A stretch of DNA of 64,000 nucleotides from Symbiodinium natans (taxonomy: Eukaryota > Sar > Dinophyceae > Suessiales > Symbiodiniaceae), in assembly GCA_905221605.1 (NCBI GenBank), contig CAJNDS010002745.1, forward strand, positions 1,764,203 through 1,828,202, given 5' to 3'. The notes under the pieces are model-generated. The model did not search any database, had not been told where the DNA came from, and saw only the letters and a list, made by a program, of their open reading frames with translations. Position 1 is the stretch's first letter. Every line of letters starts with the position of its first letter. The translations under genes were made by a program, and so were the position numbers. Below, piece after piece: positions 20,590 to 31,110 of this stretch.

Positions 20590-21120
20590 CTACACCCTAG
20601 AAACCTTTAAGTACGTTTCGGCCCTTTCGGCTGTAAACCAGTGTCTGGTTTATAAGGGCACTCGGGCTTCACGTCAGACCTCGAGGAAGGCAGAAGCGAT
20701 AGCAGGAGCTTGGGGATAGTATTCACAAGAATAAATGTAGGGTTTAGGGTTGAGGGTTTAGGGTAATTTCTATTCCTCATGGAGCTTAACTAGCCGTAAA
20801 GTTGTAAAACGTAACCCCACCATGACAAAGATAAAATAACACAAGGCTGTATACAGATCCTGGTGAGGAGAACTGGTAAGGATTTACCTATATTGAACTT
20901 GGAACCCCAGCAAAAATTATATTTTTGCTGTTTCTTAGGAATTAAAGTACCCAAAAACTAAACATCATTTCCAAGTACCGCTCAGTTACAGAGGCTCCAG
21001 GGGGCGTCTGGGTCAGGGTCTAGGGGTCTGGGGTATTTCAACTATTTCAACAGCCTGACATCCCAAACCCTATAGACCCGAACACCCGAATGCCTCTAGT
21101 ACCCGAATACCCATAACGGC
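20590..21120. other. AT-richer stretch without a clear gene
   Basis: A short plus frame after CTTCACGTCAG (20674) reads TSRKAEAIAGAWG and stops. 20770-21000 is AT-rich (AAAAATTATATTTTTGCTG). No RNA gene recognised. Confidence 0.35.
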
Positions 21121-21273
21121 ACCCCTAAACCCTAAACCCTAAACCCTAAACCCTAAGCGCTCTGACGCCGTTTACACCACTATAAGTTCTCTTCCCCTGG
21201 TTGGGCTTTTGAAACCTCCAAAACATGTTCCTATGAAAATATCATCCTCTTGAACCCTAATGTTTGGGGGATT

Positions 21274-21378
21274 GTTTAGGGTTTAGGGTTTAGGGTTAAT
21301 TTAGGGTTTAGGGTTTAGGGTTTAGGGTTTAGGGTTTAGGGTTTAGGGTTTAGGGTTTAGGGTTTAGGGTTTAGGGTT
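21274..21378. repeat. TTTAGGG array
   Basis: About 14 units interrupted once by AATTTAGGG. The shared 47-bp repeat (see 16356-16860) follows at 21450-21496. The island 21600-21690 is open on plus (DETETVRGWRILARGSRALR) without firm borders. Confidence 0.93.
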
Positions 21379-22081
21379 TGTTTAGTATTAAGGGTTAAGG
21401 GAAACATCGAAAGCACCCCAGGGGCCTGCCATGTAACCGTAACCTCTGTTAAGGGGTAAAAGGAGGGACCCCTAGAAGGGACCCTTAATCTTAGAAGGAT
21501 CCCTCCTGTAGTCCTAAACCCGAAACCCTAAACCCCCAAAAACCCTGAGTAACCCCTAGGGCCCCTTACAAGGGTCCCTCCTGTAGTCCCTGACCAAGAC
21601 GAAACGGAAACTGTCCGCGGCTGGCGCATCCTCGCAAGGGGTTCTCGGGCTTTGCGTCGTCCGTGCCTCAGCCGCTCGATCCTCCCAAGCCCTAAACCCT
21701 AAACCCTAAACCCTGAACCCTGAACCCTAGACCCTAAAACCCCAAAACCCAAGCTAAGCCGGCAAAGCTCCCAAGCCTCGCACGTCTGAAGGCTCCTAAA
21801 GCACAAGGGTTTAAGGTTCAGGGTTTCGGGTTTAGGGTTTAGGGTTCAGGGTTTAGGGTTTAAGGTTCAGGGTTTAGGGTTTGGGGTTTGGGGTTTGGGT
21901 TTTGCGGTTTGGAGGGTTCTGCGCAGCTACAGTGGACCTTCGTCAGGCTAGAGGATGCCAAGGGCCTTGGGGCTTTGGGGCTTTAGACCTTTAGGGGGCT
22001 TTAGGGCTTTAGGTTTTTAGGGCTTTAGGCTTTAGGGCTTTAGGGCTTTAGGGCTTTAGGGCTTTAGGGCTTTAGGGCTTT

Positions 22082-22265
22082 GGGTTTAGGGTTGAGGGTT
22101 TAGGGTTTAGGGTTTAGAGTTTAGGGTTTGGGGTTTGGGGTTTGGGTTTAGGGTTTAGGGGTTAGGGTTTAGGGTTTTGGGTTTAGGGGTTTAGGGTTTC
22201 GGGTTTAGGGCGTTTAGGGTTTAGGGTTCAGGGCGTTTAGGGTTTAGGGTTTAGGGTTTAGGGTC
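22082..22265. repeat. TTTAGGG array with variants
   Basis: About 24 units including TTTGGGG and GCGTTTAGGG types, preceded at 21960-22081 by a GGGCTTTA run. Confidence 0.9.
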
Positions 22266-22459
22266 CTTGCGCTCCCCCTCCCTTACACCTTCCTGATGAC
22301 TAAACCCAACTCCGCCGCAGTCATCAAGCGGTTTCGAGGACAGCCAGCTTGATCTCTAGCCCAGGCCAAACACTTTTGCGGTTTAGGGTTTAGGGCGTTT
22401 GGCCTCTTTCAGAGCCTTAACTCGGGCAAAATGCAACATTGGATCCTCCACACCCAAAA

Positions 22460-22612
22460 ACAACTAACCTTAAACCCTAAAACCCAAAACCCAAAACCCT
22501 AAACCCTAAACCCTGAACCCTAAACCCTAAACCCTAAACCCTAAACCCTAAACCCTGAACCCTGAACCCTAAACCCTAAACCCTAAACCCTAAACCCTGA
22601 ACCCTAAACCCT
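22460..22612. repeat. CCCTAAA array
   Basis: About 19 units, including CCCTGAA variants. Confidence 0.92.
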
Positions 22613-22675
22613 CTCTGAGGTCCGGTCTCGTAAACTGGCTGTCTGGCCCCCCCCAGTAGTACCTGCAAGGCACTG

Positions 22676-23105
22676 GGCTTAGGGCTTAGGGCTTAGGACT
22701 TAGGGGCTTTAGGGGCTTAGGGGCTTTAGGGGCTTAGGACTTTAGGGGCTTAGGACTTGGGACTTAGGGCTTAGGGCTTAGGACTTAGGGGCTTTAGGAG
22801 CTTAGGGGCTTTAGGGGCTTAGGACTTTAGGGGCTTAGGACTTTAGGGACTTAGGGCTTAGGGCTTAGGGATAAGGCCTTAGGGCTTAGGACTTTGGGGC
22901 TTAGGACTTAGGGGCTTTAGGGGCTTAGGAGCGTAGGGCTGTAAGGGCTGGGCTTAGGGGGTGAGGGCTGGGGGCTTAGGCAGGGCTTAGTAGGGCTTCG
23001 GTCTAAGTTCGTAGGGCTTAGGGATTCTAGGGCTTCGTGGGGCTTTAGGGGCTTAGGGCTTAGGGAGCTGAGGCTTAAGGGCTTAAGGGCTTAAGGGCTT
23101 AGGGG
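22676..23105. repeat. Variant array of GGGCTTAGGACTTTA units
   Basis: About 430 bp of GGGCTTA, GGACTTA and GGGGCTTTA units in one orientation. This is a non-canonical, G-rich derivative of the telomere repeat and the longest single-variant block here. Non-coding. Confidence 0.9.
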
Positions 23106-23155
23106 AATGCAGGGTTTAGGGTTCCGGGTTTCGGGGTTTAGGGTTTAGGGTTTAG

Positions 23156-23372
23156 GGTCCTGGACTCTTGCACCACGACCTCCTTGGTTTCCTGTGGCCA
23201 GAATATGACAAGCAGATGGCCTCCACTGGGCTGCATGCTTCAGAAGTCAACCTTCTGATTAAATGACGAGGTTCGGGCATCTGAAAGCAGCTTGAAGGTG
23301 AACTCGTGTAGATATGCCCGAGCCACTGAGCCGTCTCAAGCCAGGCTCCGCAGGTTGTACCATGAACACGCT
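23156..23372 (-). CDS. Two-exon gene fragment
   Basis: Exon 23372-23304 (acceptor TGCTGCTCAGATTAG, donor ACGA|GTTCAC) is exactly 23 codons: SVFMVQPAEPGLRRLSGSGI, then STR. A 112-bp GT-AG intron follows, ending in CATATTCTGGCCACAG. Exon 23191 to about 23156 continues in phase 0 as ETKEVVVQESRT. Both acceptors have good pyrimidine tracts. Family unknown. An unspliced minus frame through the same DNA is also open for 85 codons but looks less natural. The plus strand carries a 38-codon ATG frame at 23413 (MSRVPGLLSPARLGSR). Confidence 0.5.
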
Positions 23373-23409
23373 CTAATCTGAGCAGCAGATATCGGTCAGT
23401 CGACTCCAC

Positions 23410-24300
23410 AAGATGTCGAGGGTGCCCGGTCTGCTGAGCCCGGCCCGGCTGGGCTCACGCTCTCCTCATGATGCACGGTTTCGCACCAAGCCCATCGTCT
23501 TTGACTCGCGGGTCACAAGATGCACTTAACCTCCAACGTAAATTCAAGGGGAACCGCCGCTCGAACACCTTGCTCAAAAAGGATCGCGTAGCTGTGGCTT
23601 TGGGCTTGAGGGCTTCGGGGCTTAGGGTTTATTATAGGGCTTTAGGGGCTTAGGTTTCAGGGTTTTTTTCAGGTCTAGGTGCGGACGGTTTCGGGTTGAG
23701 GGTTGGAAGCTTTCGCGTTGGCAAACCCTGCCAACCTTGAACCTGAAACCCGTGAGCTCTTGAAGCCTGACAAGCTTGGGATTTAAAGCCTTGAAGGCTG
23801 CACCTTAAACCCCTCAACCCCAAACCCTCGACCTATTTTGCAACCCTAAACTCAAAGGCTTAAACCCTCGAACTATTTTGCAACCCTAAACCTTAAACCC
23901 TAAACACTAAACCCTAAACCCTAAACCCTACAAAAAACCCATCGCATCAGGTGGGGGAGCTTGCGGGCTCCGGCTCCCCGGCCTGAACTTAGAGGGGTTC
24001 TAGGCCTAGGCTTTGAGGCTCAAGGCATAATGTAGGGTTTCGGGCTTAGGGTTTAGGGTTTAGGGTTTAGGGTTTCGGGTTACAGGTTTAGGGTTTCGGG
24101 TATTATGGTTCAGGGTTTCATGACGATTCAGGGTTCAGGGCTTAGGGATTTAGGGTACCAAGGTTTACGCTTTCAATATGACAACAGCAAGAAGACAGGT
24201 GAAGCACCATTTAACAATCTTGTGGCCGTAGTCACCCTACTGATAATCACTGATAACCCTGCGTACAAGTATCCATGAACCTCCAAGTACGCCCACTAAA
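23410..24300. other. No firm gene; repeat and weak islands
   Basis: 23600-23900 is degenerate GGGCTTTA and CCCTAAA sequence. Islands at 23935-24000 (minus, FRPGSRSPQAPPPDAMGF) and 24170-24290 (end of a family C arm, CCATGAACCTCCAAGTACG) are noted. Confidence 0.4.
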
Positions 24301-24366
24301 CCCAGAAATAGCCGAGGACTAAAAAGGGTGCACTTTTTGGTTTAACGGGGCCGATAAGGGAACCCA
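24301..24366. mobile_element. Family B left half (copy B4)
   Basis: AATAGCCGAGGACTAAAAAGG ... CACTTTTTGGTTTAACGGGG ... GATAAGGGAACCC, then AAACCCTAAAC at the seed position. Confidence 0.65.
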
Positions 24367-24439
24367 AACCCTAAACAAAGGGTAACCCTAAACCATAAAC
24401 CCTAAACCCTCAACCCTAAACCCTACTCATAAGCACTCA

Positions 24440-24520
24440 TCATGCAGCCTAGGGGCAGAGAGGCCAGCAAAGACGAGACCTGATTGCTCATGACCTGCAG
24501 TTCAGCAGCTGCCCTAAACC
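24440..24520 (-). other. Exon-like island between CCCTAAA arrays
   Basis: The minus strand reads AAAELQVMSNQVSSLLASLP, then LGCMM; amphipathic and free of repeat, but splice borders are not clear. Arrays at 24385-24425 and 24513-24567 flank it. Confidence 0.3.
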
Positions 24521-25032
24521 CTAAACCCTAAACCCTAATTAAACCCTAAACCCTAAACCCTAAACCCCCGCACCCGGCATCCTGGAATCCTTAAGAAGGC
24601 CCCCCCCTCCAAAGTCCACCGTCTGCAGATTTCTAAGGCTCCCTAAGACAACTGCAAGGGGTCTGGAGCCGTACTTGGAGGGTCGGGGGACTTAGTCAGT
24701 AGATAGTAAGTAGACTTATAAGTGCTCTGTGCCAAAGTGGCTGAAGCTGGCACGGGTCATCAGGTCTCGGCTTAAGGACAGGCTGTAGAGGGGGGGGAAA
24801 GGAGGGAGGGGGGAAGGAGGGTGGGGATACTTGAACCCGAGCCGGATTGGGAGTCGAAAACAAAACTCCAAGCTGCCTGAACCCTTACGCCCTGAACCCT
24901 TGAACCTTAAAACCTTGAAACCTGAAAAACCCTAAACCCTAAACCCTAAACCCTAAACCCTAAACCCTAAACCCTAAACCCTGAACCCCCAGTAAGCCCC
25001 CACGCCTGGGCCCGACTCCACCCGCGTTGCAG

Positions 25033-25079
25033 GTCAGCGCGAATGGCACCGCGGAGCTCGGCAAGCTGACCTGGAACAG
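25033..25079 (+). CDS. Candidate exon with a telomere-repeat splice donor
   Basis: Acceptor CTCCACCCGCGTTGCAG and donor AACAG|GTTTAGGG. Reads VSANGTAELGKLTWN. The donor GT is the first GT of the downstream TTTAGGG array, so the array begins exactly at the exon border. Confidence 0.5.
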
Positions 25080-25721
25080 GTTTAGGGTTTAGGGTTTAGG
25101 GTTTAGGGTTGGGGTTTCGGTTCCTAGGGTTTAGGGTTGAGGGCTTAGGGTCTATAGGGTTGAGGGTTTAGGGCTTCGGTTTCTGGGGTTTAGGGTTAAG
25201 GGTTTAGGGCTTCGGTTTCTAGGTTTAGCGTTTTAGTGTACCCAGGGGTCTCTGGAGTGCTGGGGTTTTAGGTTTCTAGGGTTGCGTGTTGGAGGTGTAC
25301 AGGCGACTGGGTTTGGGCTTCCTGCTTAGGGTGGGTTTGGGGTTTGGGGTTTAGGGTTTGGGGTTTAGGGTTTAGGGTTTAGGGTGGCTTTAGGGTTTGG
25401 GGATGTTTAGGGTTTAGGGTTTAGGCTGGCTTTAGGGTTTAGGGTGGGTCTAGCTCCAATAGGAGGATGGGCTTAGGGGTTGGGTTTTGACTTGGCGGAG
25501 CATGCAAGGATGGCTGAGGGCGCTTTGGGGTTTTAGGGTTTTAGGGTTTAGGTCTTGGGGTTTAGGGTTTAGGTTTAGGGTTTAGGGTTTAGGTCTTGGG
25601 GTTTGCATGGCTGTAGGTGTTGGAAGCGGAAAAAGCGGAATAAAATATATTTAGTGAACGTGTTCACGGAGTGGACTCCATAAGATTTCCATGAAACATA
25701 TTTCTTTCTGCTGAATTGCAG

Positions 25722-25877
25722 ACTTCGTCCAGTTCGCAACAACAACCCATCGTAAGTTGAATAATGCAAATCCCCTCTGCCCCCCCCCCCCTATTAAGTC
25801 ATACTGTCATACTTTCTATGCATGCGCACGTGTGCGCAGATGAACGAGGCGAAACAACCAAACCTAAGGGGAAATGA
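25722..25877 (+). CDS. Two small exons with canonical splice sites
   Basis: Exon 25722-25751 (acceptor TTTCTGCTGAATTGCAG, donor CATC|GTAAGT) reads FVQFATTT. An 88-bp intron with a poly-C tract ends TGTGCGCAG. Exon 25840 continues in phase as ERGETTKPKGK, stop TGA at 25875-25877. The GTAAGT donor is the strongest in the window. This is the 3' end of an unrecognised gene; joining it to the exon at 25033 would need another exon or another frame. Confidence 0.5.
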
Positions 25878-26225
25878 CGTGATGCTTGTGCAAGATCCAG
25901 AAACCTTTTCCAATTGACTACGCTGATCTGCCAAGTGAGTACACGCACCAAAGATACTTTGTACTTCTGCTTGCGAATCAAGGCCACAACTACCCTAAAT
26001 GAACCCTAAACCAGGTATCATTTGCGTGGCCCCTGTGAATCTACCCTAACACACTTGCAAGCGCCAGGGGACACCCTGAAGTTTTGAGGGCTTAAGGCTT
26101 TTGGGGCTCATTGGGTTCAGGGTCAAGTGCAAACTCAGGCTTCTAGAGCTTTGGGTTTAGGGTTCAGGGCCTTATGCCCTAAACCCTAATTAAACCCTAA
26201 ACCCTAAACCCATTCTGCTTGAGAG
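25878..26225. other. No gene recognised
   Basis: A minus-strand frame (25987-25799) reads VVNWKRFLDLAQASRHF but has no support. Degenerate repeat follows. Confidence 0.35.
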
Positions 26226-26306
26226 AATCCATTTAAAGTGCAGAGGCCCCCGCCAGACGCATCCGCGTAGTTGGCAGCTCGCTCCACTCGATGCGGGTTG
26301 ACCTTC
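26226..26306 (-). CDS. Candidate exon
   Basis: Acceptor TTGCCACAATCCCAG|G; reads KVNPHRVERAANYADASGGG, then LCTLNGF. The donor is unclear. Family unknown. Confidence 0.42.
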
Positions 26307-26534
26307 CTGGGATTGTGGCAATAGGATTTAGGGTTTAGGGTTTAGGGAGCTCGTCAGTTGAGGTGAGGATTTCGGCTTTGCAGGGGGTTTGGAGTTTTGG
26401 AGGTTTTGGGGTTTCGGGGCTGTAAGGTTTATAGGGTTTAGGGGCTTTAGGCTTGTAGGAATTAGGGTTTAAGGGCACCCGGAAATCTGAGACCCAGGCA
26501 GATGCTACGTCGAGGTGCTTACAAGTAGGTTTAT

Positions 26535-27410
26535 ATAGGGTTTAGGGTTTAGGGTTTAGGGTTTAGGGTTTAGGGTTTAGGGTTTAGGGGGATACCGCAA
26601 AAAACTAACGAAGGCGCTGTTTGGGGCAAGGGGTTTGAGATGCCTTTTGTTCGTACCGTTTTTTCGTCGAAATCAGGTACTATCCCCAAAACTCCAGGTC
26701 TGCAAATAAAACCCACTTGCTGGTCTAAACCCTAAACCCTAAACCCTGAACCCTAAACCCTAAACCCTAAACCCTAAATCCTAAACCCTAAACCCTAAAC
26801 CCGACTCCCGACTTTGGGCTTCCAGCAGCCTTAGGGTATGGGCTTTGGGTTGTTGGGGTAGGAGTGCCCACTGCCTCCCGAGGTCGACACGAGAGCCGCG
26901 GGCAGGGCTTAGGGCTTAGGATTTAGGGTTTAGGATTTAGGGTTTAGGGTTTAGGATTTAGGGTTTAGGGTTTAGGGTTTAGGGTTCAGGGTTTAGGGTT
27001 TAGGGTTTAGGGTTTAGGGTTTAGGGGGATACCGCAAAAAACTAACGAAGGCGCTGTTTGGGGCAAGGGGTTTGAGATGCCTTTTGTTCGTACCGTTTTT
27101 TCGTCGAAATCAGGTACTATCCCCAAAACTCCAGGTCTGCAAATAAAACCCACTTGCTGGTCTAAACCCTAAACCCTAAACCCTAAACCCTGAACCCTAA
27201 ACCCTAAACCCTAAACCCTAAATCCTAAACCCTAAACCCTAAACCCGACTCCCGACTTTGGGCTTCCAGCAGCCTTAGGGTATGGGCTTTGGGTTGTTGG
27301 GGTAGGAGTGCCCACTGCCTCCCGAGGTCGACACGAGAGCCGCGGGCAGGGCTTAGGGCTTAGGATTTAGGGTTTAGGATTTAGGGTTTAGGGTTTAGGG
27401 TTTAGGGTTT
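26535..27410. repeat. Tandem duplication of a unit of about 440 bp
   Basis: The block TTTAGGG array, island 26591-26722 (GATACCGCAAAAAACTAACG ...), CCCTAAA array, island 26801-26925, TTTAGGG array is repeated at 27028 onward. Islands are essentially identical while the arrays differ by a unit or so, so the copy is recent. The second island is open on minus (RGSRVDLGRQWALLPQQPKA). The duplication includes complete arrays of both orientations. Confidence 0.9.
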
Positions 27411-27668
27411 AGGGTTTAGGGTTTAGGGTTTAGGGTTTAGGGTTTAGGGTTTAGGGTTTAGGGTTTAGGGTTTGGGGTTTAGGGTTTAGGGTTTAGGGTT
27501 TAGGGGCACCCACATCAGTGCAAAGCGCAAGGTCGTTAGGGTTTAGGGCTTAGGAGGGCTTGGTTGGGCTCCCTTACAAGGACCACTGCGACTAAGGGAT
27601 GCCACCTTGGGTTTAGGGTTTAGGGTTTAGGGTTTAGGGTTTAGGGTTTAGGGTTTAGGGTTTAGGGT
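27360..27668. repeat. TTTAGGG arrays
   Basis: About 20 units at 27360-27505 and 8 at 27610-27668. The island between (27540-27605) is open on both strands. Confidence 0.93.
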
Positions 27669-27870
27669 CTTGGCTCAAGGTGCTCGGTTGTGAAGACTCT
27701 ACTGAAGCCGAGGTCCAGAATTCAGCTCCTTAGCTCTTGGACACAGCATGTCCTTTTTGCCTTCGCTGCGGCGCCAGGGAGCGCGCGCCCTCGCCTAAGA
27801 AGTAGCACTGCTGAAGAGCAGCTTCACAGCCCGATCCTTGAGGCGCTTGCCCGCTGGCCCAAGATGCTAC

Positions 27871-27956
27871 CACGCCGCAAGCTGTCCTCGCCCTCTCTTG
27901 TGTTTGCCTGCCTTCTTCTTGCCTTCCATCGTGTTCTCGATGTTGCACGGCCACAT
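27871..27956 (-). CDS. Candidate exon, lysine/arginine-rich
   Basis: After CCCTAAG the minus strand starts ATG: MWPCNIENTMEGKKKAGKHK, then RGRGQLAA, ending at a possible donor GTG|GTAGCA (or an in-frame TAG). Strongly basic. The overlapping plus frame (27690-27968) is also open. No family recognised. Confidence 0.35.
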
Positions 27957-27999
27957 CTTAGGGTATGACTTGGGGCTGAAGCATCTACGCGCTTAGGGC

Positions 28000-28560
28000 T
28001 TAGGGACCCAAAAGGGGCTCACGGGGCTCTCAGGGCTTTAAGGGTCCTGAGGGTCTTAAGGGCTTACTTAAGGGTCCCAAAGGTTCGGGTCTTCAGGGCT
28101 TATGGCTTTAGGATGCGAGGGTTTTAAGGGCTTACTTGAGGGTCTTAAGGGTTTCAGGTTTTATATAAGGGCTTATAGGACTTGGATGCATGCATATACT
28201 CTAGAACTGTTCCATAAACCCTACTGGTAAGTCCTGAGCCCTAACCCTGAACCCGAGAATCTGAGGAGTTGAACCAAAAACCCTAAACCCTAAACCCTAA
28301 ACCTTAGACCCTAAACCCTAAACCCTAAAGAAACCCTAAACCCTTTAGGGTTTAGGGGGGCAAGGTCCCGAAGACGTCGATGAGCCCGAAACCCGCAACA
28401 CCAGCGGTTTAGGAACTAGGGTGTAAGTATAGGGCCGTAGGGTTTCAGGGTTTACATCGGGGGTGTTTAGGGTTTGGGGATTTGGGTTTAGGGATGTTTT
28501 GGGGAGATTTACGGATCGATTTAGCACCCTAAACCCTATCCGACAAATTAGGAGTTTGGG
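28000..28560. other. Degenerate repeat, with a head-to-head telomere junction
   Basis: 28000-28160 is a degenerate GGGTCTTAAGGGCTTAC tract. 28270-28345 is CCCTAAA running into TTTAGGG (CCCTAAACCCTTTAGGGTTT). The island 28360-28410 on plus reads VPKTSMSPKPATPA before GTTTAGG. Confidence 0.5.
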
Positions 28561-28579
28561 ACTGGTTTAGGGCTTTGGG

Positions 28580-28690
28580 GATGAAGGCTGCTCGGTCCAA
28601 GCAGCGTTGCTTCAGCGGCCACGGGCGCCAGGGAGGTGAAATACATCGACTCGAGTTTCTCGCAGATGGCTTGCAGCCTTCTTGGAGGGT
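28580..28690 (-). CDS. Candidate exon
   Basis: Reads RRLQAICEKLESMYFTSLAP, then VAAEATLLGPSSL. Helical, protein-like and repeat-free, between two TTTAGGG tracts. Other frames are partly open; borders are not firm. Confidence 0.4.
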
Positions 28691-28895
28691 TTAGGGTTTA
28701 AGGTTTAGGGTCATGGGTGCTTATCAGTATAGGGTTTCGGGCTTAGGGAGTCAAAAACCCGTAAATCCTACGTAACATCCTCTAAACATCCTGAACAACT
28801 AACTCCCCAAACCCAAGCACCCTATAGCCGTGATTGCTTAAACCCCTAAACCCCACAGAGCGCTGAAGTGCAGGATTGGTTAGGTTGAAGCCATG

Positions 28896-29008
28896 CTTGG
28901 TACCCCCAAGTAGGCAAAACTTGATAAGGGCACCCTTTTTGGGGTTGGTTACTTTATAAGGGAACCTTGAACCAAAAAAAAAGTAAAGGGTACCACTGGG
29001 CTACCAAG
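28896..29008. mobile_element. Family A element (copy A3)
   Basis: CTTGGTACCCCC ... GGGGTTGGTTACTTTATAAG ... GGTACCACTGGGCTACCAAG, 113 bp; the right arm is perfect and the left arm is worn. Confidence 0.82.
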
Positions 29009-29019
29009 TTAGGGTACAC

Positions 29020-30000
29020 ATAACCCTACTGTACAAGGACCCTAAACCTTAACCCTAACCCTGAACCCTAAACCCTAAACCCTATAAACCCTAAACCCTA
29101 AACCAAGCATGGGCTAAGAATTTAAAATTCAACCATAAACCGGTTTAGGGCTTAGGGCTCAGGGTTGAGGTACTGGGCCAGCCCTAGCTATCCCTACCCA
29201 AAGCAAGGGGCCAACCAGGGCTTCGTGTTAGGGTTACTTGTGTAGGGTTTAGGGTTTAGGGTTTAGGGCTTAGGGCTTAGGGCTTAAGGTTTAGGGTTTC
29301 AGGCTTAGGGTTTAGGGTTTTGGGGTTTGGGTGCTGTTAAAGGGGTAGTTTGGATCCGGGGAGGGTATAGGACAGGACATAATAACGAGCAACCGGAGAA
29401 ACCATGGGTTGCCAAACATTACTGTTAGTAGGGAATGACGAAATGAGGTACCCCTATAAAATCCCATAAAGGGTATAATATCATGGGGGGGGGGGGGGGG
29501 TATAGGGTACCGCATTCCCTAATAAACCCTAAACCCTAAAGCCTAAACCCTAAGCTTAGGGAATTATGTATGTCATTGGGGCTTAGGGTTTAGGGCTTAG
29601 GTTTCAGGGTCTTTTCCACCCTAAACCCTAAACATTAAAGGTATGCCCAGCATGCAGCCAAGCTGCTCCCCTCCTTCTTCACACGCCTGGCGCTTGCAGG
29701 GGGGGAGGGCGGGGGGGGGGGGGGCAACATTCAAATGGTGGGTTTAGGGTTTTGGGTTTAGGGTTGAGGGTTAGGGGACTTGTGACCGTTGAGTGACCTC
29801 CTTAGGTGTCCAAGGTTTAGGCTTTCAGGGTTACTTCGGGTACCTATATCCTACGCATATATGTACCCCTGAACCTTCAAGTACGGTTTAGAGGTTTAGG
29901 GGTTCAGGACTTCGGGCCGTCGAGCTCGGTATTTTGGCGGGTTCAGGGTTTGGGGTTTAAGGTTTAGGGCAACAGCGAGAAAGTTGAAGGAATGCAGAGA
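29020..30000. other. Repeat-rich stretch with poly-G tracts
   Basis: 29240-29330 is TTTAGGG-rich. At 29420-29520 an AT/GC palindrome-like stretch (TAGGGAATGACGAAATGAGG ... GGTACCGCATTCCCTA) has a 16-G loop at 29485-29500. A plus island at 29640-29697 reads YAQHAAKLLPSFFTRLALA before a second poly-G tract (29709-29723). Confidence 0.5.
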
Positions 30001-30009
30001 ACTGGACCA

Positions 30010-30227
30010 GGGCCTTGTATACCCCTTATATACCCTATACAACCAAGGGCCCATACATCAGAACCCTCTAACGGAGGTAAGGGACCACATGAAGGGCCCA
30101 TGGAACTACTCTTAGACATCTAGACCCAAGAGGAACCTAGGAAGAAAAACGGTGCCCTTTTTTGTTGAACGGGACTCATGGGAACCTAAACCCTAAAAGA
30201 AGGGACAAGGGCCTACTCCGGGTCCTT
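30010..30227. mobile_element. Family F (F4) followed by an intact family B element (B5)
   Basis: F4: CCCCTTATATACCCTATACA ... AGGGACCACATGAAGGGCCC to about 30115. B5 (30122-30227): GACCCAAGAGGAACCTAGG ... GGAACCTAAACCCTAAAAGA ... GGGCCTACTCCGGGTCCTTG. B5 shows the two-unit telomere seed in an unexpanded copy. Confidence 0.78.
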
Positions 30228-30640
30228 GTCATTGGAGGCTCATGGGCAGTTAGAAGTAGGGTTATACAATTATCAAACAATAAGGGTTCTTTCCAATTCA
30301 ACTACTCTTCTGAGAACCCCAAGCCAAATAACCCCGAACGCTACCACCCCCTCAACCCTAAACCCGCCCCTCCAAGCACGAGCACGGTTTAGGGTTTAGG
30401 GTTTAGGGTGTAGGGTGTAGGGTGTAGGGTTTAGGGCTTAGGCTTTAGGGTTGTCCAAGTACCCCAAAAGCTAGCAAACAGCTAGCCCACGTTTCGCTTC
30501 GGGTTTAGGTGTTGGGGTTTGGGCTTTGGGCTTTGGGGTTTGGGGTTTAGGGGTTAAAGGGATTGGGGTTTCGGATTTATCTAGGGTTTCGGGTTTGTCT
30601 AGGGTTTCGGGTTTGGAGTTTCGGGCTTATTGCTTAGGGG

Positions 30641-30707
30641 CTGGCCGGGCAGATTCTGATAGACTCGAATCGCAGGTGGGCCTCCAAGCGGTTGTCGTCC
30701 ATTGCGC
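30641..30707 (-). CDS. Candidate exon
   Basis: Acceptor GACCCACTGTACAG; reads AMDDNRLEAHLRFESIRICP. The upstream minus island (30826-30770) reads VPESAQKFRAAPTCVAT and may be another exon. The overlapping plus frame is open but Gly/Val-monotonous at its repeat-derived start. Confidence 0.42.
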
Positions 30708-30916
30708 CTGTACAGTGGGTCTGTGCGTGAGGGTTTCGGGGGTTCAGGGTCAGGAGTTGGTACTCTACGTGTGGCAACACATGTGGGCGCTGCTCTGAAC
30801 TTCTGGGCACTCTCTGGAACATTCACAGTTCACGGCACCAAATCACACCAGCCCACAATTTGGATACGCTAAGACCTGTGGAGGACGTTCGTGTGCCCAG
30901 CACATCTAAAGCTCTT

Positions 30917-31024
30917 GGGGGTTTACGATATTAGGGGGTACCTGATTGGGGTCCTCAGTCCTTCTTACACGGGGATCCTACTATTTGGGGATCTTACTTC
31001 AGGGATCCCCCAATTTCCGTAAAC
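30917..31024. mobile_element. Family G element (copy G3)
   Basis: GGGGGTTTACGATATTAGGG at left and CCCCCAATTTCCGTAAACC at right, 108 bp; internal GATTGGGGTCCT and GGATCCTACTATTTGGGG. Confidence 0.83.
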
Positions 31025-31110
31025 CAAAGGAACCTGGAGGAATAGGCAGGGCTTGTTTAGCGATAAGGCCTTAGGGCTTCTGGTCTTCAGGTTCATCCAT
31101 CTTTACTACC

